A stretch of 64,000 nt of DNA from an uncultured Bacteroidales bacterium (GCA_902779535.1 CACZBX010000014.1:26638-90637); one strand, 5' to 3'; counted from the stretch's first letter, positions 1-9,764 are shown. Notes: generated from the sequence alone by a model not told the origin. Program-made: numbers and translations.

Positions 1-402
1 GCCGTCAGGTTCTTGCGCGGCAGCTACAATTACCAATACGCTGTCGATATAACGCTCCAGTTTTGCGTCAGGGTAAGTCTGTAACAGGTAGCTGGCTCCC
101 TCAATAGTCTTGTACACATCGGTATCATCAAAAGCTAGTCCGCCAACTTTGATGGTATCGGAAGGATGAGCGGCTTTCTCAAAGTTTGTATAACGTCCCG
201 TTTCCTCACACTTGCTGAATGCCAATGGGATGGTCACATTGCGGCTGGCTTCCAAGCGCTGGCCCCAGAATCCACCGTTCACTTTCACTTGGGTAAACTG
301 CACAGGGTCGATTGGATAACCATGTGAGAGTTCCTTTTGCTGTGCCTGTCCGGTTAATGAACAGAGTCCGACCAGCAGCGAGATGAATAAAAGTTTTCTC
401 AT
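1..402 (-). CDS. GH127-type beta-L-arabinofuranosidase (DUF1680 family), N-terminal part only
   Basis: The gene reads leftward and runs off the window, so only the first 134 residues are visible. They start with a signal peptide (MRKLLFISLLVGLCSLTGQA) and continue with a segment typical of the DUF1680/GH127 family: a VKVNGGFWGQRLEASRNVTI stretch at about residues 38-57, and later a DDTDVYKTIEGASYLLQTYP stretch that would be the first helices of an (alpha/alpha)6 barrel. Members of the family remove beta-L-arabinofuranose from plant glycans in the periplasm. The catalytic Glu/Cys zinc site lies beyond the window, so activity cannot be judged. A well-spaced promoter sits just upstream, inside the end of the neighbouring spm-fusion gene. 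Family assignment rests on the N-terminal segment alone. Confidence 0.72.
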   Translation of the reverse strand, partial: MRKLLFISLLVGLCSLTGQAQQKELSHGYPIDPVQFTQVKVNGGFWGQRLEASRNVTIPLAFSKCEETGRYTNFEKAAHPSDTIKVGGLAFDDTDVYKTIEGASYLLQTYPDAKLERYIDSVLVIVAAAQEPDG

Positions 403-429
403 GATATTAATGTTTAAATAGTTTACTCG

Positions 430-460
430 CAAAGATATAATTAATTATCCAAAAAACAAA
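430..460 (-). promoter_or_regulatory. Bacteroidetes-type promoter for the GH127 gene
   Basis: On the minus strand there is a TTTG (-33 element, 457-460), a 19-base spacer and TATCTTTG (430-437), matching the TAnnTTTG -7 consensus. It lies about 28 bases before the GH127 start and its -33 part lies inside the 3' end of the spm-fusion gene. The GH127 gene can therefore be transcribed separately from its upstream neighbour. Confidence 0.6.
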
Positions 461-1677
461 TATCCGATAAAGATTGCGGCAATGATCCCGGCAAAGTCGG
501 CTATCAGTCCGCAAGCTACGGCGTGGCGCGTCTTTGCAATGTTCACGCTTCCGAAATAAACGGCTAGAATATAGAAGGTTGTATCGGTTGAACCTTGGAA
601 AATACACGACAGGCGACCTACAAACGAGTCGACACCATAAGTGTTCATTGCATCAATCATCATGCCTCTGGCTCCACTTCCGCTCAACGGCTTCATGATG
701 GCTGTAGGCAGAGCCCCTACAAAATCACTGTTAAGGCCGCAAAGGCTGACACCTTTGCCAATACCATCAATCAGATAGTCCATCGCTCCTGAGGCACGGA
801 ACACACCGATGCCAACGAGAATTGCTATCAGATATGGAATAATGCGGACGGCTGTCTGGAATCCTTCTTTCGCGCCCTCGATAAAAGTGTCGTACACATT
901 GATCTTCTTTCGGATACCGGCTGTGATAAAGCCGATAATGATGATGAACAGCAACATATTGGCAATGGTCGTAGAGTAAGTATTCAACGACTCCTGGGGC
1001 AGATTGGCACAGAAATAGATGATGGCGGCTACGAAGATGCTCAAGCCACCAAGGAATCCCAGCACCGTACGGTTGAGTAAGTTGATGCGTTGGTAAATAC
1101 TTACCGCAATAATACCGGCTAAGGTCGAGACAAATGTAGCCAGGAGTATGGGAATGAAGATATCTGTAGGTTGGCTGGCACCCAACTGTGCACGGTATAC
1201 CAGGATGCTGATAGGAATGATGGTCAAACCCGATGTATTGAGTACGAGAAACATGATCATAGCATTGCTTGCCGTATCTTTCTTGGTGTTCAACTCTTGC
1301 AATCCTTCCATCGCTTTCAGTCCAAGAGGAGTTGCGGCATTGTCCAGCCCTAACATATTCGCTGCAATGTTCATGAAAATACTACCGGTGACAGGATGCC
1401 CTTTGGGAACTTCCGGGAATAACTTGGTGAATAAAGGGCTGAGCAGACGGGCGAACCAGTTTACGACTCCTCCTTTTTCTCCTATCTTCATGATGCCTAA
1501 CCACAAGGAAAGTACGCCTGTCAATCCCAAAGAGATTTCAAAGGCTGTTTTGGATGAACTAAAGGTAGAATTGATGATTTCGGGAAAGACCTGAGTGTCG
1601 CCGAAAAAGATCAGTCGGATACACGCAATAATGAAAGCAATCAGAAAGAAAGCTATCCAGATATAATTCAGTGCCAT
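445..1677 (-). CDS. SpmA-SpmB fusion, nucleoside-recognition (Gate) domain membrane protein
   Basis: A 410-residue polytopic membrane protein in two halves. The first half (about residues 1-200) looks like spore maturation protein A, with the LDNAATPLGLKAMEGLQ loop. The second half (about 215-410) looks like SpmB, with ALPTAIMKPLSGSGARG and RLSCIFQGSTDTTFYILAVY. Both halves belong to the nucleoside-recognition/Gate family of inner-membrane proteins. In Bacillus the separate proteins act in spore core dehydration, but here there are no sporulation genes, and fused versions are common in Bacteroidetes with no settled role. The start at 1677 gives a hydrophobic N-terminus. The divergent neighbour is an ion exchanger, so a transport-related role is possible but unproven. 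Confidence 0.85.
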   Translation of the reverse strand: MALNYIWIAFFLIAFIIACIRLIFFGDTQVFPEIINSTFSSSKTAFEISLGLTGVLSLWLGIMKIGEKGGVVNWFARLLSPLFTKLFPEVPKGHPVTGSIFMNIAANMLGLDNAATPLGLKAMEGLQELNTKKDTASNAMIMFLVLNTSGLTIIPISILVYRAQLGASQPTDIFIPILLATFVSTLAGIIAVSIYQRINLLNRTVLGFLGGLSIFVAAIIYFCANLPQESLNTYSTTIANMLLFIIIIGFITAGIRKKINVYDTFIEGAKEGFQTAVRIIPYLIAILVGIGVFRASGAMDYLIDGIGKGVSLCGLNSDFVGALPTAIMKPLSGSGARGMMIDAMNTYGVDSFVGRLSCIFQGSTDTTFYILAVYFGSVNIAKTRHAVACGLIADFAGIIAAIFIGYLFFG

Positions 1678-1703
1678 AAGATAGTTTTTTCATGAAACAT
1701 GGA

Positions 1704-1711
1704 CAAAAGTA
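1704..1711 (-). promoter_or_regulatory. -7 promoter box for the spm-fusion gene
   Basis: TACTTTTG on the minus strand, 27 bases before the start codon, fits TAnnTTTG. No convincing -33 element is visible. Confidence 0.4.
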
Positions 1712-1724
1712 CAAATAAATCCGC

Positions 1725-1732
1725 TAAATTTG
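1725..1732 (+). promoter_or_regulatory. -7 promoter box for the Na+/Ca2+ exchanger
   Basis: TAAATTTG lies 29 bases upstream of the exchanger start. It fits the TAnnTTTG consensus and is back-to-back with the opposing box at 1704-1711. Confidence 0.4.
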
Positions 1733-1760
1733 TACGTCATTATAAAAAAGCATTCTACTC

Positions 1761-2720
1761 ATGATAAATATTTTATTGTTAATAGGCGGACTGGTTCTTA
1801 TCTTGTATGGAGCAAATGCCTTGACTGACGGAGCCTCGGCTCTTGCGAAGCGTTTCAAAATATCTGATTTAGTCATTGGCCTGACGATTGTTGCTTTTGG
1901 AACGTCGGCACCCGAACTGGTTGTCAGCATCACTTCGGCTATGCATGGCAGTGCAGGCTTGGCTATTGGTAACGTTGTCGGAAGTAACCTTTTCAATATC
2001 TTGATGATTGTGGGCTGCACAGCGTTGACCTGTCCTATCGTAGTAGGCAAGGGAACGTTGACCAAAGAGATCCCTTTGGTGATACTTTCGTCGTTGGCTC
2101 TTCTGTTCTTGGCCAACGATATCCTCTTGGATGGTGCCATGGACAATGTCATCAACCGTTCCGACGGATTAATCTTGCTCTGTTTTTTTGCAATCTTCAT
2201 GGGATATACCTTTGCTATTGCACATAACAATGCCAGTGAGGAAGATGAGGCAACGGTGAAGGAGATGCCGATATGGAAGTCTGCATTGTTTATTGTTGTT
2301 GGTTTGGCCGGTTTGATCTTTGGTGGTAATCTGTTTGTTGACGGTGCCAGTGGTATTGCACGGGCATTAGGTGTCAGCGATGCTGTTATCGGTTTGACAT
2401 TGGTGGCTGGAGGAACCTCGTTGCCGGAACTGGCAACTTCGGTGATTGCGGCGTTGAAGAAGAATCCAGGGATTGCGATAGGTAATGTGATAGGAAGTAA
2501 TCTTTTCAACATCTTCTTGGTGTTGGGATGCAGTGCTACCATTTCTCCGTTGCCATTGGGCAGTATTACAAACATTGATCTAATCACACTGATAGGAGCT
2601 TCCATCCTGTTCTGGATAACTGGTTGGTATTTCAAAAAACGAACCATCACCCGATTGGAGGGAGGTATCATGGTAGTATGTTATATCCTATACACCGTCT
2701 TCCTTATCTCGCAACAATAA
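1761..2720 (+). CDS. Calcium/sodium antiporter (CaCA family, YrbG-like)
   Basis: A 319-residue inner-membrane protein with the two inverted alpha-repeats that define the cation/calcium exchanger superfamily. Repeat 1 has GTSAPELVVSIT followed by GNVVGSNLFNI (about residues 49-95). Repeat 2 has GGTSLPELATSVIAA followed by GNVIGSNLFNI (about 214-250). The conserved acidic residue of each repeat (Glu in APEL and LPEL) and the GSN turns, which form the ion site, are present. An acidic loop (EEDEATVKE) separates the halves. Length is normal for YrbG-type exchangers, which swap Na+ or H+ for Ca2+. It appears monocistronic; the next gene starts 66 bases later. Confidence 0.9.
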   Translation: MINILLLIGGLVLILYGANALTDGASALAKRFKISDLVIGLTIVAFGTSAPELVVSITSAMHGSAGLAIGNVVGSNLFNILMIVGCTALTCPIVVGKGTLTKEIPLVILSSLALLFLANDILLDGAMDNVINRSDGLILLCFFAIFMGYTFAIAHNNASEEDEATVKEMPIWKSALFIVVGLAGLIFGGNLFVDGASGIARALGVSDAVIGLTLVAGGTSLPELATSVIAALKKNPGIAIGNVIGSNLFNIFLVLGCSATISPLPLGSITNIDLITLIGASILFWITGWYFKKRTITRLEGGIMVVCYILYTVFLISQQ

Positions 2721-2786
2721 AAAGTGAAAAAGTGAAGGTTTATTGATAAAATTCCACTAATTTTACCACCAATATAATTAGTAAGC

Positions 2787-3920
2787 ATGGCTGTAACGAT
2801 AAAGAAAGTGAGTTCCTCAACCGAATTGAAGGAATTTATACGTTTTAACTACAATTTATATAAGGAAAACCCTTATTCTGTTCCCGATTTGTACGAAGAT
2901 ATCCTGGACACGTTCAGTCCAAAGAAGAATCCGGCCTTCGCCTTTTGTGAAGCCGACTATTTCCTTGCATATAAAGATGATCGTTTGGTAGGACGTGTGG
3001 CTGCTATCATCAACAATCGTGCAAACCAGACGTGGAACAAGAAAGAGGTTCGGTTTGGATGGATAGATTTTATTGACGACCCGGAGGTGTCTGAAGCATT
3101 GCTCAACACGGTGATAGAGTGGGGAAAGAAACGAGGAATGAATGCCATTGTCGGTCCGCTGGGATTCACCGATATGGATGCTGAGGGAATGTTGGTAGAA
3201 GGATTCGATCAACTTAGCACGATGGCTACCATTTATAACTTTCCTTATTATCCGCAGCATGTTGAACGCTTAGGCTTTGTGAAAGATGCCGATTGGGTGG
3301 AGTATAAAATCTATATTCCGAAAGAAATGCCGGAAAAACATCGTCGCATCTCCGAAATGTTGATGCAACGGTATAAGCTGAAGATTAAGAAGTTGAAGAA
3401 CCGTAAGGAGATAAAAGAAGGGAACTACGGTCAGAAGATATTCGATTTGATTAACGAGGCTTATACTCCGTTGTACGGTTACTCCCAAATGACACAAGCT
3501 CAGATTGACCAGTATGTAGGAACGTACCTTGGTATATTGGACCTACGTATGGTTACTTTGGTGGAAGATGAACAACAGAACGTGATTGCCGTTGGTATCT
3601 CGATGGCATCGCTCTCAGAAGCCTTGCAAAAGGCAAAAGGTAAGATGTTCCCGTTCGGTTGGTATCATCTTGCCAAGGCTCTTTTCCTGAAACGTCCGAA
3701 AGTACTCGACCTCTTGCTGGTGGCTGTCAAGCCGGAATATCAAAGTAAAGGTGTGAATGCCTTGCTGTTTTACGACCTGATCCCTGTATATCAGCAATTA
3801 GGATTTGTCTATGCTGAGAGTAATCCCGAGTTGGAACTGAATGCAAAGGTACAAGGTCAATGGTCATACTTCGAAAACGAACAACACAAACGCCGTAGAG
3901 CTTATAGAAAAGAAATCTAA
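2787..3920 (+). CDS. GNAT-like N-acetyltransferase family protein
   Basis: A 377-residue soluble protein. The central part (about residues 50-165) has a GNAT-like pattern: VGRVAAIINNRANQ, then GWIDFIDDPEVSEALLNTV and WGKKRGMNAIVGPLGFTDMD. A second GNAT-like half closes with LLLVAVKPEYQSKGVNALLF, where QSKGV resembles the acetyl-CoA pyrophosphate loop. Proteins of this size and pattern are widespread in Bacteroidetes and usually have no known substrate. The stop is 18 bases before the preferred parE start, so the two are probably co-transcribed. The acceptor molecule cannot be named. Confidence 0.6.
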   Translation: MAVTIKKVSSSTELKEFIRFNYNLYKENPYSVPDLYEDILDTFSPKKNPAFAFCEADYFLAYKDDRLVGRVAAIINNRANQTWNKKEVRFGWIDFIDDPEVSEALLNTVIEWGKKRGMNAIVGPLGFTDMDAEGMLVEGFDQLSTMATIYNFPYYPQHVERLGFVKDADWVEYKIYIPKEMPEKHRRISEMLMQRYKLKIKKLKNRKEIKEGNYGQKIFDLINEAYTPLYGYSQMTQAQIDQYVGTYLGILDLRMVTLVEDEQQNVIAVGISMASLSEALQKAKGKMFPFGWYHLAKALFLKRPKVLDLLLVAVKPEYQSKGVNALLFYDLIPVYQQLGFVYAESNPELELNAKVQGQWSYFENEQHKRRRAYRKEI

Positions 3921-3938
3921 CATGTGATTTGTCAAAAT

Positions 3939-5900
3939 ATGGAAGAAGAAAAGAAAGAATTATTTGTCAACCCAGTTGTCGATTATACTGACGATAATAT
4001 CCGACATCTTAGCGATATGGAGCATGTCCGTACACGCCCAGGTATGTATATCGGAAGATTGGGCGACGGATCACATCCAGAAGATGGTATCTATGTCTTA
4101 TTGAAAGAAGTCATCGATAATAGTATTGATGAATTTAGGATGCATTTCGGAAATAAGATCGAGATTTCCATTGAAGATAATCTGCGGGTATCGGTCAGAG
4201 ACTATGGCCGCGGTATCCCTCAAGGCAAATTGATTGAGGCTGTCAGCGTACTGAATACAGGTGCGAAATACGATAGCAAAGCTTTCAAGAAGAGTGTCGG
4301 ACTGAATGGTGTTGGTGTTAAGGCAGTCAACGCATTGAGCTCACATTTTGAGGTGAGAAGTTTTCGTGACGGGAAGGTTCGGTCTGCTACATTTGAGAAA
4401 GGAAACTTACAAACCGACCAGACAGAAGATTCAACGGCTGAAAATGGTACTTATATTTTCTTTGAACCCGACAACACTCTTTTTAAAGATTACTCGTTTA
4501 ATTCGGAGTATGTAGAGACGATGCTTCGAAACTATACGTATCTGAATACAGGTTTGTCGTTGATATATAATGGTAGGAAGATATTATCTAGGAACGGCTT
4601 GGTCGATATGCTGAATGATAATATGACCGAAACCGGTATTTATCCGATTATTCACCTGAAGGCAGATGACATTGAGATAGCTTTTACTCATACCTCACAG
4701 TATGGGGAAGAATACTATTCGTTCGTCAACGGACAGCATACCACGCAGGGAGGTACACACCAAAGTGCATTCAAGGAACATCTTGCTCGCACCATTAAGG
4801 AGTTCTATAATAAGAATATGGATGTGGCCGATATCCGTAATGGACTGGTTGCTGCCATTGCGATCAACGTGGAGGAACCAATGTTCGAGAGTCAGACGAA
4901 GATAAAGTTAGGTTCTACGAGCATGGGACCAGAAGGGCCATCAGTCAATAAGTTTATTGGCGACTTCGTGAAGCGTGAAGTCGATAACTATATGCACAAG
5001 CATCCGGATACAGCCAATGAGATGCTCCAGAAGATATTGGACTCGGAAAAAGAACGAAAAGCGATTGCCGGGGTAACCAAGATGGCACGTGAACGGGCAA
5101 AGAAAGCGAACCTTCATAACCGTAAGTTGCGCGATTGTCGCTTCCACTTGAACGATACTCGCGGTAACATGCAAGAGGAGAGTTGCATTTTCATTACCGA
5201 GGGAGACTCAGCAAGTGGTTCCATCACTAAGAGCCGCGATGTGAATACACAAGCAGTATTCAGTCTGCGTGGTAAGCCGTTGAACTCGTATGGACTGACT
5301 AAAAAAGTGGTGTACGAGAATGAAGAGTTTAACCTGCTCCAAGCAGCATTGAACATCGAAGATGGTCTGGATGGCTTACGATACAACAAGGTAATTGTCG
5401 CAACTGATGCCGATGTGGATGGAATGCATATCCGACTGCTGATGATTACTTTCTTCTTACAGTTCTTCCCCGATCTGATCAAGAAAGGACATGTATATAT
5501 TCTTCAGACTCCGTTGTTCCGCGTACGTAACCGCCGTACAAAGATTAAGAATAAAAAGGTGGTAGCCGAGGCTGATGAACGGATTGATAAAAAAGAAAAA
5601 AAGAGCGATTTCATCACACATTATTGCTATACAGAGGAAGAACGTCAGCGTGCAATTGCTGACTTAGGCCCTGATCCGGAGATTACACGATTCAAAGGAT
5701 TAGGTGAGATTTCACCCGATGAATTCAAGTATTTCATCGGAAAAGATATCCGTCTGGAGCAAGTAACCTTGCGTAAGACCGACTTGGTGAAAGAACTGCT
5801 GGAGTTCTACATGGGAAAGAACACGATGGAACGTCAAGGTTTCATCATTGACAACCTCGTGGTGGAGGAAGATTTAGCAAAAGACTTGGAGGAAGCATGA
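3939..5900 (+). CDS. parE: DNA topoisomerase IV subunit B (ParE)
   Basis: A 653-residue type IIA topoisomerase ATPase subunit. The GHKL ATPase region has [17 protein letters not shown] and [14 protein letters not shown]. The transducer has QTKIKLGS. The TOPRIM domain has [10 protein letters not shown], followed by the [10 protein letters not shown] metal site, and ends in a [13 protein letters not shown] motif. EGDSASGS and the compact length without an insert favour ParE over GyrB; the partner parC is outside the window. A GTG codon at 3924 is in frame, but ATG 3939, starting MEEEKKELF, is the better start. The gene overlaps coaD by four bases (ATGA), so it is translationally coupled to it. 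The enzyme decatenates sister chromosomes. Confidence 0.93.
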   Translation: MEEEKKELFVNPVVDYTDDNIRHLSDMEHVRTRPGMYIGRLGDGSHPEDGIYVLLKEVIDNSIDEFRMHFGNKIEISIEDNLRVSVRDYGRGIPQGKLIEAVSVLNTGAKYDSKAFKKSVGLNGVGVKAVNALSSHFEVRSFRDGKVRSATFEKGNLQTDQTEDSTAENGTYIFFEPDNTLFKDYSFNSEYVETMLRNYTYLNTGLSLIYNGRKILSRNGLVDMLNDNMTETGIYPIIHLKADDIEIAFTHTSQYGEEYYSFVNGQHTTQGGTHQSAFKEHLARTIKEFYNKNMDVADIRNGLVAAIAINVEEPMFESQTKIKLGSTSMGPEGPSVNKFIGDFVKREVDNYMHKHPDTANEMLQKILDSEKERKAIAGVTKMARERAKKANLHNRKLRDCRFHLNDTRGNMQEESCIFITEGDSASGSITKSRDVNTQAVFSLRGKPLNSYGLTKKVVYENEEFNLLQAALNIEDGLDGLRYNKVIVATDADVDGMHIRLLMITFFLQFFPDLIKKGHVYILQTPLFRVRNRRTKIKNKKVVAEADERIDKKEKKSDFITHYCYTEEERQRAIADLGPDPEITRFKGLGEISPDEFKYFIGKDIRLEQVTLRKTDLVKELLEFYMGKNTMERQGFIIDNLVVEEDLAKDLEEA

Positions 5901-6361
5901 AAAAAGCATTATTCACCGGTACATTCGATCCCTATACCATTGGACACGACTCCGTAGTACGGCGGGCATTGACCTTTATGGATGAAATTGTGATAGCAGT
6001 TGTCGAACGGAATGTACATAAGCAATCTCTTTTCTCGAATGAACAGCGAGTGAAGATGATACAAGACCTGTATGCCGACGAACCACGTGTCAACGTGTTA
6101 CCATTTCATAACCTGGCCGTCGACTTTGCAAAGGAGCAAGGCGCTCAATTTATTATCCGAGGCGTTCGTTCTATTTCTGATTTTGAATATGAGAAAGAGA
6201 TGGCCGAAATGAATAAGCGTTTGTCTGGGATTGAAACGATTCTATTGCTTACCGAGCCGGAACTGGCCTGTGTCAGCTCGAGTATGGTACGCGAGTTATT
6301 ATCGTATGGTAAGGATGTTTCCGCATTTTTGCCAAAAGGAATGAAATTATTAAAGGGATGA
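5897..6361 (+). CDS. coaD: Pantetheine-phosphate adenylyltransferase (PPAT)
   Basis: A 154-residue protein of the normal size for CoaD, which joins ATP and 4'-phosphopantetheine to make dephospho-CoA in coenzyme A synthesis. The nucleotidyltransferase signature is clear: [12 protein letters not shown] at residues 6-17 with the TxGH motif, a basic segment near [12 protein letters not shown], and the C-terminal [15 protein letters not shown] helix. It overlaps the parE stop by four bases and its own stop overlaps the start of the S41 protease by four bases, so all three should be translated from one message. Confidence 0.95.
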   Translation: MKKALFTGTFDPYTIGHDSVVRRALTFMDEIVIAVVERNVHKQSLFSNEQRVKMIQDLYADEPRVNVLPFHNLAVDFAKEQGAQFIIRGVRSISDFEYEKEMAEMNKRLSGIETILLLTEPELACVSSSMVRELLSYGKDVSAFLPKGMKLLKG

Positions 6362-7965
6362 AATACACCACATATCTTGTTTCATGTCTGCTGGCTTTGT
6401 TCGTATGTCTACCAACGAATGCCCAGCGGCGATTGATGCTGAACAGCCCAGCCAATAAATTGCAGTTGGCAGAGTATGCGATTGCAAGCTTATATGTTGA
6501 TACCGTAAACGAGTCGAAAATGGTGGAGAGTGCCATCATTAAGATGCTGGAACAACTTGACCCACATTCTACCTATTCTACTCCAAAAGAGGTGAAGGAG
6601 CTGACCGAACCTCTTCAAGGAAAGTTTGATGGCATTGGCATTCAGTTTAATATGGTGGAAGATACATTGATGGTTATTCAGCCTGTATCAGGAGGTCCTT
6701 CCGAGAAGGTTGGCATCCTTGCGGGGGATCGTATCGTACAAGTTGATGACTCTATCATTGCAGGCGTAAAAATGTCGACCGAAAAGATCATGAGCATGCT
6801 CCGCGGTCCTAAGGGAACTACCGTTAAGGTGAAAATTCTTCGGCGAGGAGTAAAGGACTTATTGAACTTTACTATTAAACGAGATAAGATCCCTGTGTTT
6901 AGTCTGGATGCAGCCTATCTTATTGACAAGCGAATCGGATATATCAAGATTAACCGTTTTGCTGCAACGACCCATAAGGAATTCATGGAGGCTTTACAAA
7001 CGCTGCAACAAAAAGGAATGAAGGATTTGATTCTCGACTTGCAAGGGAATGGTGGTGGATATCTTGAAGCAGCCATCGATATTGCAAACGAGTTTCTTGA
7101 CAAGAAAGAGTTGATTGTCTACACGATTGGTCGGAAAAATCCTCGTAGTGAGTTTCAAGCAAAGGGAAACGGACAGTTTAAGACTGGACGACTTGTGGTG
7201 TTGATTGACGAGTACTCAGCTTCAGCAAGTGAGATCGTGACCGGTGCTGTTCAGGACTGGGACAGAGGAGTGGTCGTCGGGAGAAGGAGCTTTGGCAAGG
7301 GACTGGTACAACGTCCAATCGACCTGCCAGATGGCTCAATGATTCGATTGACGGTAGCTCGTTATTACACTCCTTCCGGACGGTGTATCCAAAAACCGTA
7401 TGAGAAAGGTATCAAAGATTACAATCAGGATTTGATAAAGCGGTATAACAGTGGGGAAATGATGAGTGCAGATAGTATCCACTTCCCTGATTCTCTGAAA
7501 TATCTGACTCAACGACTGCAACGTCCTGTCTATGGCGGTGGTGGTATCATGCCCGATTATTATGTTCCTGTAGATACAACCTTATACACTAAGTATCATC
7601 GACAGATGAGTCTTCAAGGGATGTTACTCAAGTATCATTTCCAACTGATCGATACACATCGGAATGAATGGAGTAGCAAGTATAGGAACTTTGATGAGTT
7701 TAACCGTAAATTTGCGGTGACAGATGAAATGATGCAAAAGTTGGTTGCTTTGGGTAAGCAAGAAAAGATTGAGTATACCGATGAGGCTGAATATCAAAAG
7801 TCAGTTCCGCTGATGAAGTTACAGCTGAAAGCACTCATCGCTCGGGATCTATGGGATATGAGCGAGTATTATCAAGTTATCAATGAGTCGAATGAGAGTG
7901 TACGTAAAGCACTCGAACTGTTAAAAGAGAAAGATTTCGACAAATTGTTCCTAAAGAAGAAATAA
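6358..7965 (+). CDS. S41 C-terminal processing peptidase (Ctp/Prc family)
   Basis: A 535-residue secreted serine protease. A signal peptide (about residues 1-22, ending TNAQ) sends it to the periplasm. A PDZ domain follows (about 85-170, with LQGKFDGIGIQF and GDRIVQVDD). The S41 core (about 190-350) holds the catalytic Ser in DEYSASASEIV and the catalytic Lys in RRSFGKGLVQ. The C-terminal 180 residues form a helical extension usual for Bacteroidetes homologues. It cleaves or degrades periplasmic proteins from their C-termini; the substrate here is unknown. It overlaps coaD by four bases and is followed by a strong terminator that closes the operon. Confidence 0.9.
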   Translation: MKYTTYLVSCLLALFVCLPTNAQRRLMLNSPANKLQLAEYAIASLYVDTVNESKMVESAIIKMLEQLDPHSTYSTPKEVKELTEPLQGKFDGIGIQFNMVEDTLMVIQPVSGGPSEKVGILAGDRIVQVDDSIIAGVKMSTEKIMSMLRGPKGTTVKVKILRRGVKDLLNFTIKRDKIPVFSLDAAYLIDKRIGYIKINRFAATTHKEFMEALQTLQQKGMKDLILDLQGNGGGYLEAAIDIANEFLDKKELIVYTIGRKNPRSEFQAKGNGQFKTGRLVVLIDEYSASASEIVTGAVQDWDRGVVVGRRSFGKGLVQRPIDLPDGSMIRLTVARYYTPSGRCIQKPYEKGIKDYNQDLIKRYNSGEMMSADSIHFPDSLKYLTQRLQRPVYGGGGIMPDYYVPVDTTLYTKYHRQMSLQGMLLKYHFQLIDTHRNEWSSKYRNFDEFNRKFAVTDEMMQKLVALGKQEKIEYTDEAEYQKSVPLMKLQLKALIARDLWDMSEYYQVINESNESVRKALELLKEKDFDKLFLKKK

Positions 7966-7975
7966 TATCTACAAA

Positions 7976-8013
7976 GATAGGGCTTGCTGAAAGGCAAGCC
8001 CTATCTGTTTTTT
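7976..8013 (+). terminator. Bidirectional intrinsic terminator between ctp and cysS
   Basis: A 12-base-pair perfect stem (7976-7987 with 7994-8005, GATAGGGCTTGC arms), a six-base loop and a T-run at 8007-8013. It sits between convergent genes, so it can end transcription of the plus-strand operon and probably of cysS as well. Confidence 0.85.
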
Positions 8014-8023
8014 ATGGATAGAT

Positions 8024-9505
8024 TTATTTATTTAGATTCCAGGTAAATCCATCTTTCGTATCTTTCACCTCAAAGCCTAAGGCGGTCAACTCGTTTCGGA
8101 TTTTATCGCTGGTTGCCCAGTCTTTATTAGCCTTCGCTTGTTGACGTTGTTCAAGAACCATATCGACAACTTTTCCGTAAGCCTCTTCACGGGCCTTGTT
8201 ATTCTCGCCACTCTCTTCTTTAATACCCAAGAGTTCGAAGAGGAATAGATGGAAGACTGCAGACAATTCCTCTAGGTCGGTGGTTGTGATCGTTGCTTTC
8301 TTGTCGACCAGAAGATTCACCATGCGTGCAGCATCGAATAAGTGTGCAATCACAATCGGTGTATTCAAGTCATCGTTCATAGCATCATAGCATTTCTGTC
8401 GGAGATCCTTCACATCGATGCCGTTGGTTGCCTTGGCAGGGATAATTCTCTTCAGGTTCTTTACGGCTTCAGTTAAGCGTTGCAGTCCTTTTTCAGCAGC
8501 TTGTAAAGCTTCATTGCCAAAGTCTACCGTGCTACGATAATGAGCCTGAAGGATGAAGAAACGAATCGTCATCGGTGAGTACGGCTGGGTCAGCAGTGGA
8601 TGAGAACCAGTGAAAAACTCGCTAAGGTTGATGAAGTTGTTATAACTCTTTCCCATCTTCTGGCCGTTGATGGTAATCATGTTGTTGTGCATCCAATAAT
8701 GTACCATCTCATTACCTTGAGAAGCGACAGCCTGAGCAATCTCACACTCGTGATGCGGGAAAATTAAATCCATACCACCTCCATGGATATCGAAGTGGTC
8801 GCCCAGATACTTTCGTCCCATTGCCGTACATTCACAGTGCCAACCTGGGAATCCATCACTCCACGGACTTGGCCAACGCATGATATGCTCTGGTTGTGCC
8901 TTCTTCCAAAGAGCAAAGTCTGCCGGATTGTGCTTCTCGTTCTGTCCATCCAACTCACGACTGGTATTCAACACGTCCTCCAGGTTTCGGCCTGAGAGGA
9001 TTCCATAGTGATGATCCTTGTTGTATTTTTCCACATCAAAGTAAACCGATCCTTCACTGACGTACGCATACCCATGATCCAAAATCTGTTGAACCAGTTT
9101 TTCCTGTTCGATGATGTGACCGGAGGCGTGCGGTTCGATGCTCGGCGGCAACACATTCAACGCATTCATGGCATCATGGTATCGTAATGTGTAGTGTTGA
9201 ACCACTTCCATCGGCTCTAACTGTTCCAGACGGGCTTTCTTAGCAATTTTATCCTCACCTTCATCTGCATCATGTTCCAGATGACCGACATCGGTAATGT
9301 TACGGACATAACGTACCTTGTAACCTAAATGCTTGAGGTAACGGAACAATACATCAAATGTAATGGCAGGGCGTGCATGACCAAGGTGAGCATCGCCATA
9401 GACCGTTGGCCCGCAGACGTACATTCCAACGTGAGGAGCGTGAAGAGGAACGAATTGCTCTTTTCTGCGGCTCAATGTATTATATATGACTAATTTGTTT
9501 TCCAT
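8024..9505 (-). CDS. cysS: Cysteine--tRNA ligase
   Basis: A 493-residue class I aminoacyl-tRNA synthetase that charges tRNA-Cys. The HIGH motif appears as HLGH (in [14 protein letters not shown]) and the KMSKS loop as KMGKS, a variant. Zinc ligands specific to CysRS are visible in [15 protein letters not shown] and [10 protein letters not shown]. Cysteine specificity is also shown by the [17 protein letters not shown] helix and the short C-terminal domain. I place the start at ATG 9505 ([13 protein letters not shown]), which matches the family; a longer in-frame reading to 9535 adds ten residues not expected in CysRS. Confidence 0.96.
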   Translation of the reverse strand: MENKLVIYNTLSRRKEQFVPLHAPHVGMYVCGPTVYGDAHLGHARPAITFDVLFRYLKHLGYKVRYVRNITDVGHLEHDADEGEDKIAKKARLEQLEPMEVVQHYTLRYHDAMNALNVLPPSIEPHASGHIIEQEKLVQQILDHGYAYVSEGSVYFDVEKYNKDHHYGILSGRNLEDVLNTSRELDGQNEKHNPADFALWKKAQPEHIMRWPSPWSDGFPGWHCECTAMGRKYLGDHFDIHGGGMDLIFPHHECEIAQAVASQGNEMVHYWMHNNMITINGQKMGKSYNNFINLSEFFTGSHPLLTQPYSPMTIRFFILQAHYRSTVDFGNEALQAAEKGLQRLTEAVKNLKRIIPAKATNGIDVKDLRQKCYDAMNDDLNTPIVIAHLFDAARMVNLLVDKKATITTTDLEELSAVFHLFLFELLGIKEESGENNKAREEAYGKVVDMVLEQRQQAKANKDWATSDKIRNELTALGFEVKDTKDGFTWNLNK

Positions 9506-9532
9506 AAAACGTTTATAATGATTGATTGCCGA

Positions 9533-9540
9533 CAAAATTA
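9533..9540 (-). promoter_or_regulatory. -7 promoter box for cysS
   Basis: TAATTTTG on the minus strand, about 28 bases before the chosen cysS start, fits TAnnTTTG. Its position supports the shorter cysS start at 9505, because it overlaps the longer reading's start. Confidence 0.42.
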
Positions 9541-9669
9541 TAAAAAAATAATGATATAGTCACCTTTTTGAAAGAATATTGGCAGTAGTTCGACAAGTCA
9601 TTTGCAGCAGAACTTGGCATGAAGAACTAAAAAAATGAAATAAAGGGTGAATAATCCATTAGAATTTTA

Positions 9670-9677
9670 TACCTTTG
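9670..9677 (+). promoter_or_regulatory. Upstream -7 promoter box, distal promoter of the OmpA/TPR lipoprotein
   Basis: TACCTTTG fits TAnnTTTG and lies 133 bases before the lipoprotein start. A transcript from here would pass through the hairpin at 9708-9741 before reaching the gene. Confidence 0.45.
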
Positions 9678-9707
9678 TGTTGCAGACAGAGGAAAAACAC
9701 GCTTAAG

Positions 9708-9753
9708 CATAAGAAATAAACACATAATCTTATTTCTTATGTTTGTGTTTTTT
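9708..9753 (+). terminator. Hairpin plus T-rich tail in the leader region of the lipoprotein gene (possible attenuator)
   Basis: CATAAGAAATAA (9708-9719) pairs perfectly with TTATTTCTTATG (9730-9741) around a ten-base loop and is followed by a T-rich stretch (TTTGTGTTTTTTG, 9742-9754). It stands between two -7 boxes, so it would act only on transcripts from the distal one. The stem is AT-rich, so termination strength is uncertain. Confidence 0.5.
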
Positions 9754-9756
9754 GTA

Positions 9757-9764
9757 TACCTTTG
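9757..9764 (+). promoter_or_regulatory. Proximal -7 promoter box of the OmpA/TPR lipoprotein
   Basis: TACCTTTG, identical to the distal box, lies 46 bases before the start codon and just after the hairpin. It is probably the main promoter. Confidence 0.5.

Noticed and set aside
1724-2671. Long minus-strand reading frame of 315 codons opposite the exchanger gene
   Set aside because: It mirrors the exchanger's codons, has no recognisable motifs and no promoter, while the plus-strand exchanger has two clear family repeats.
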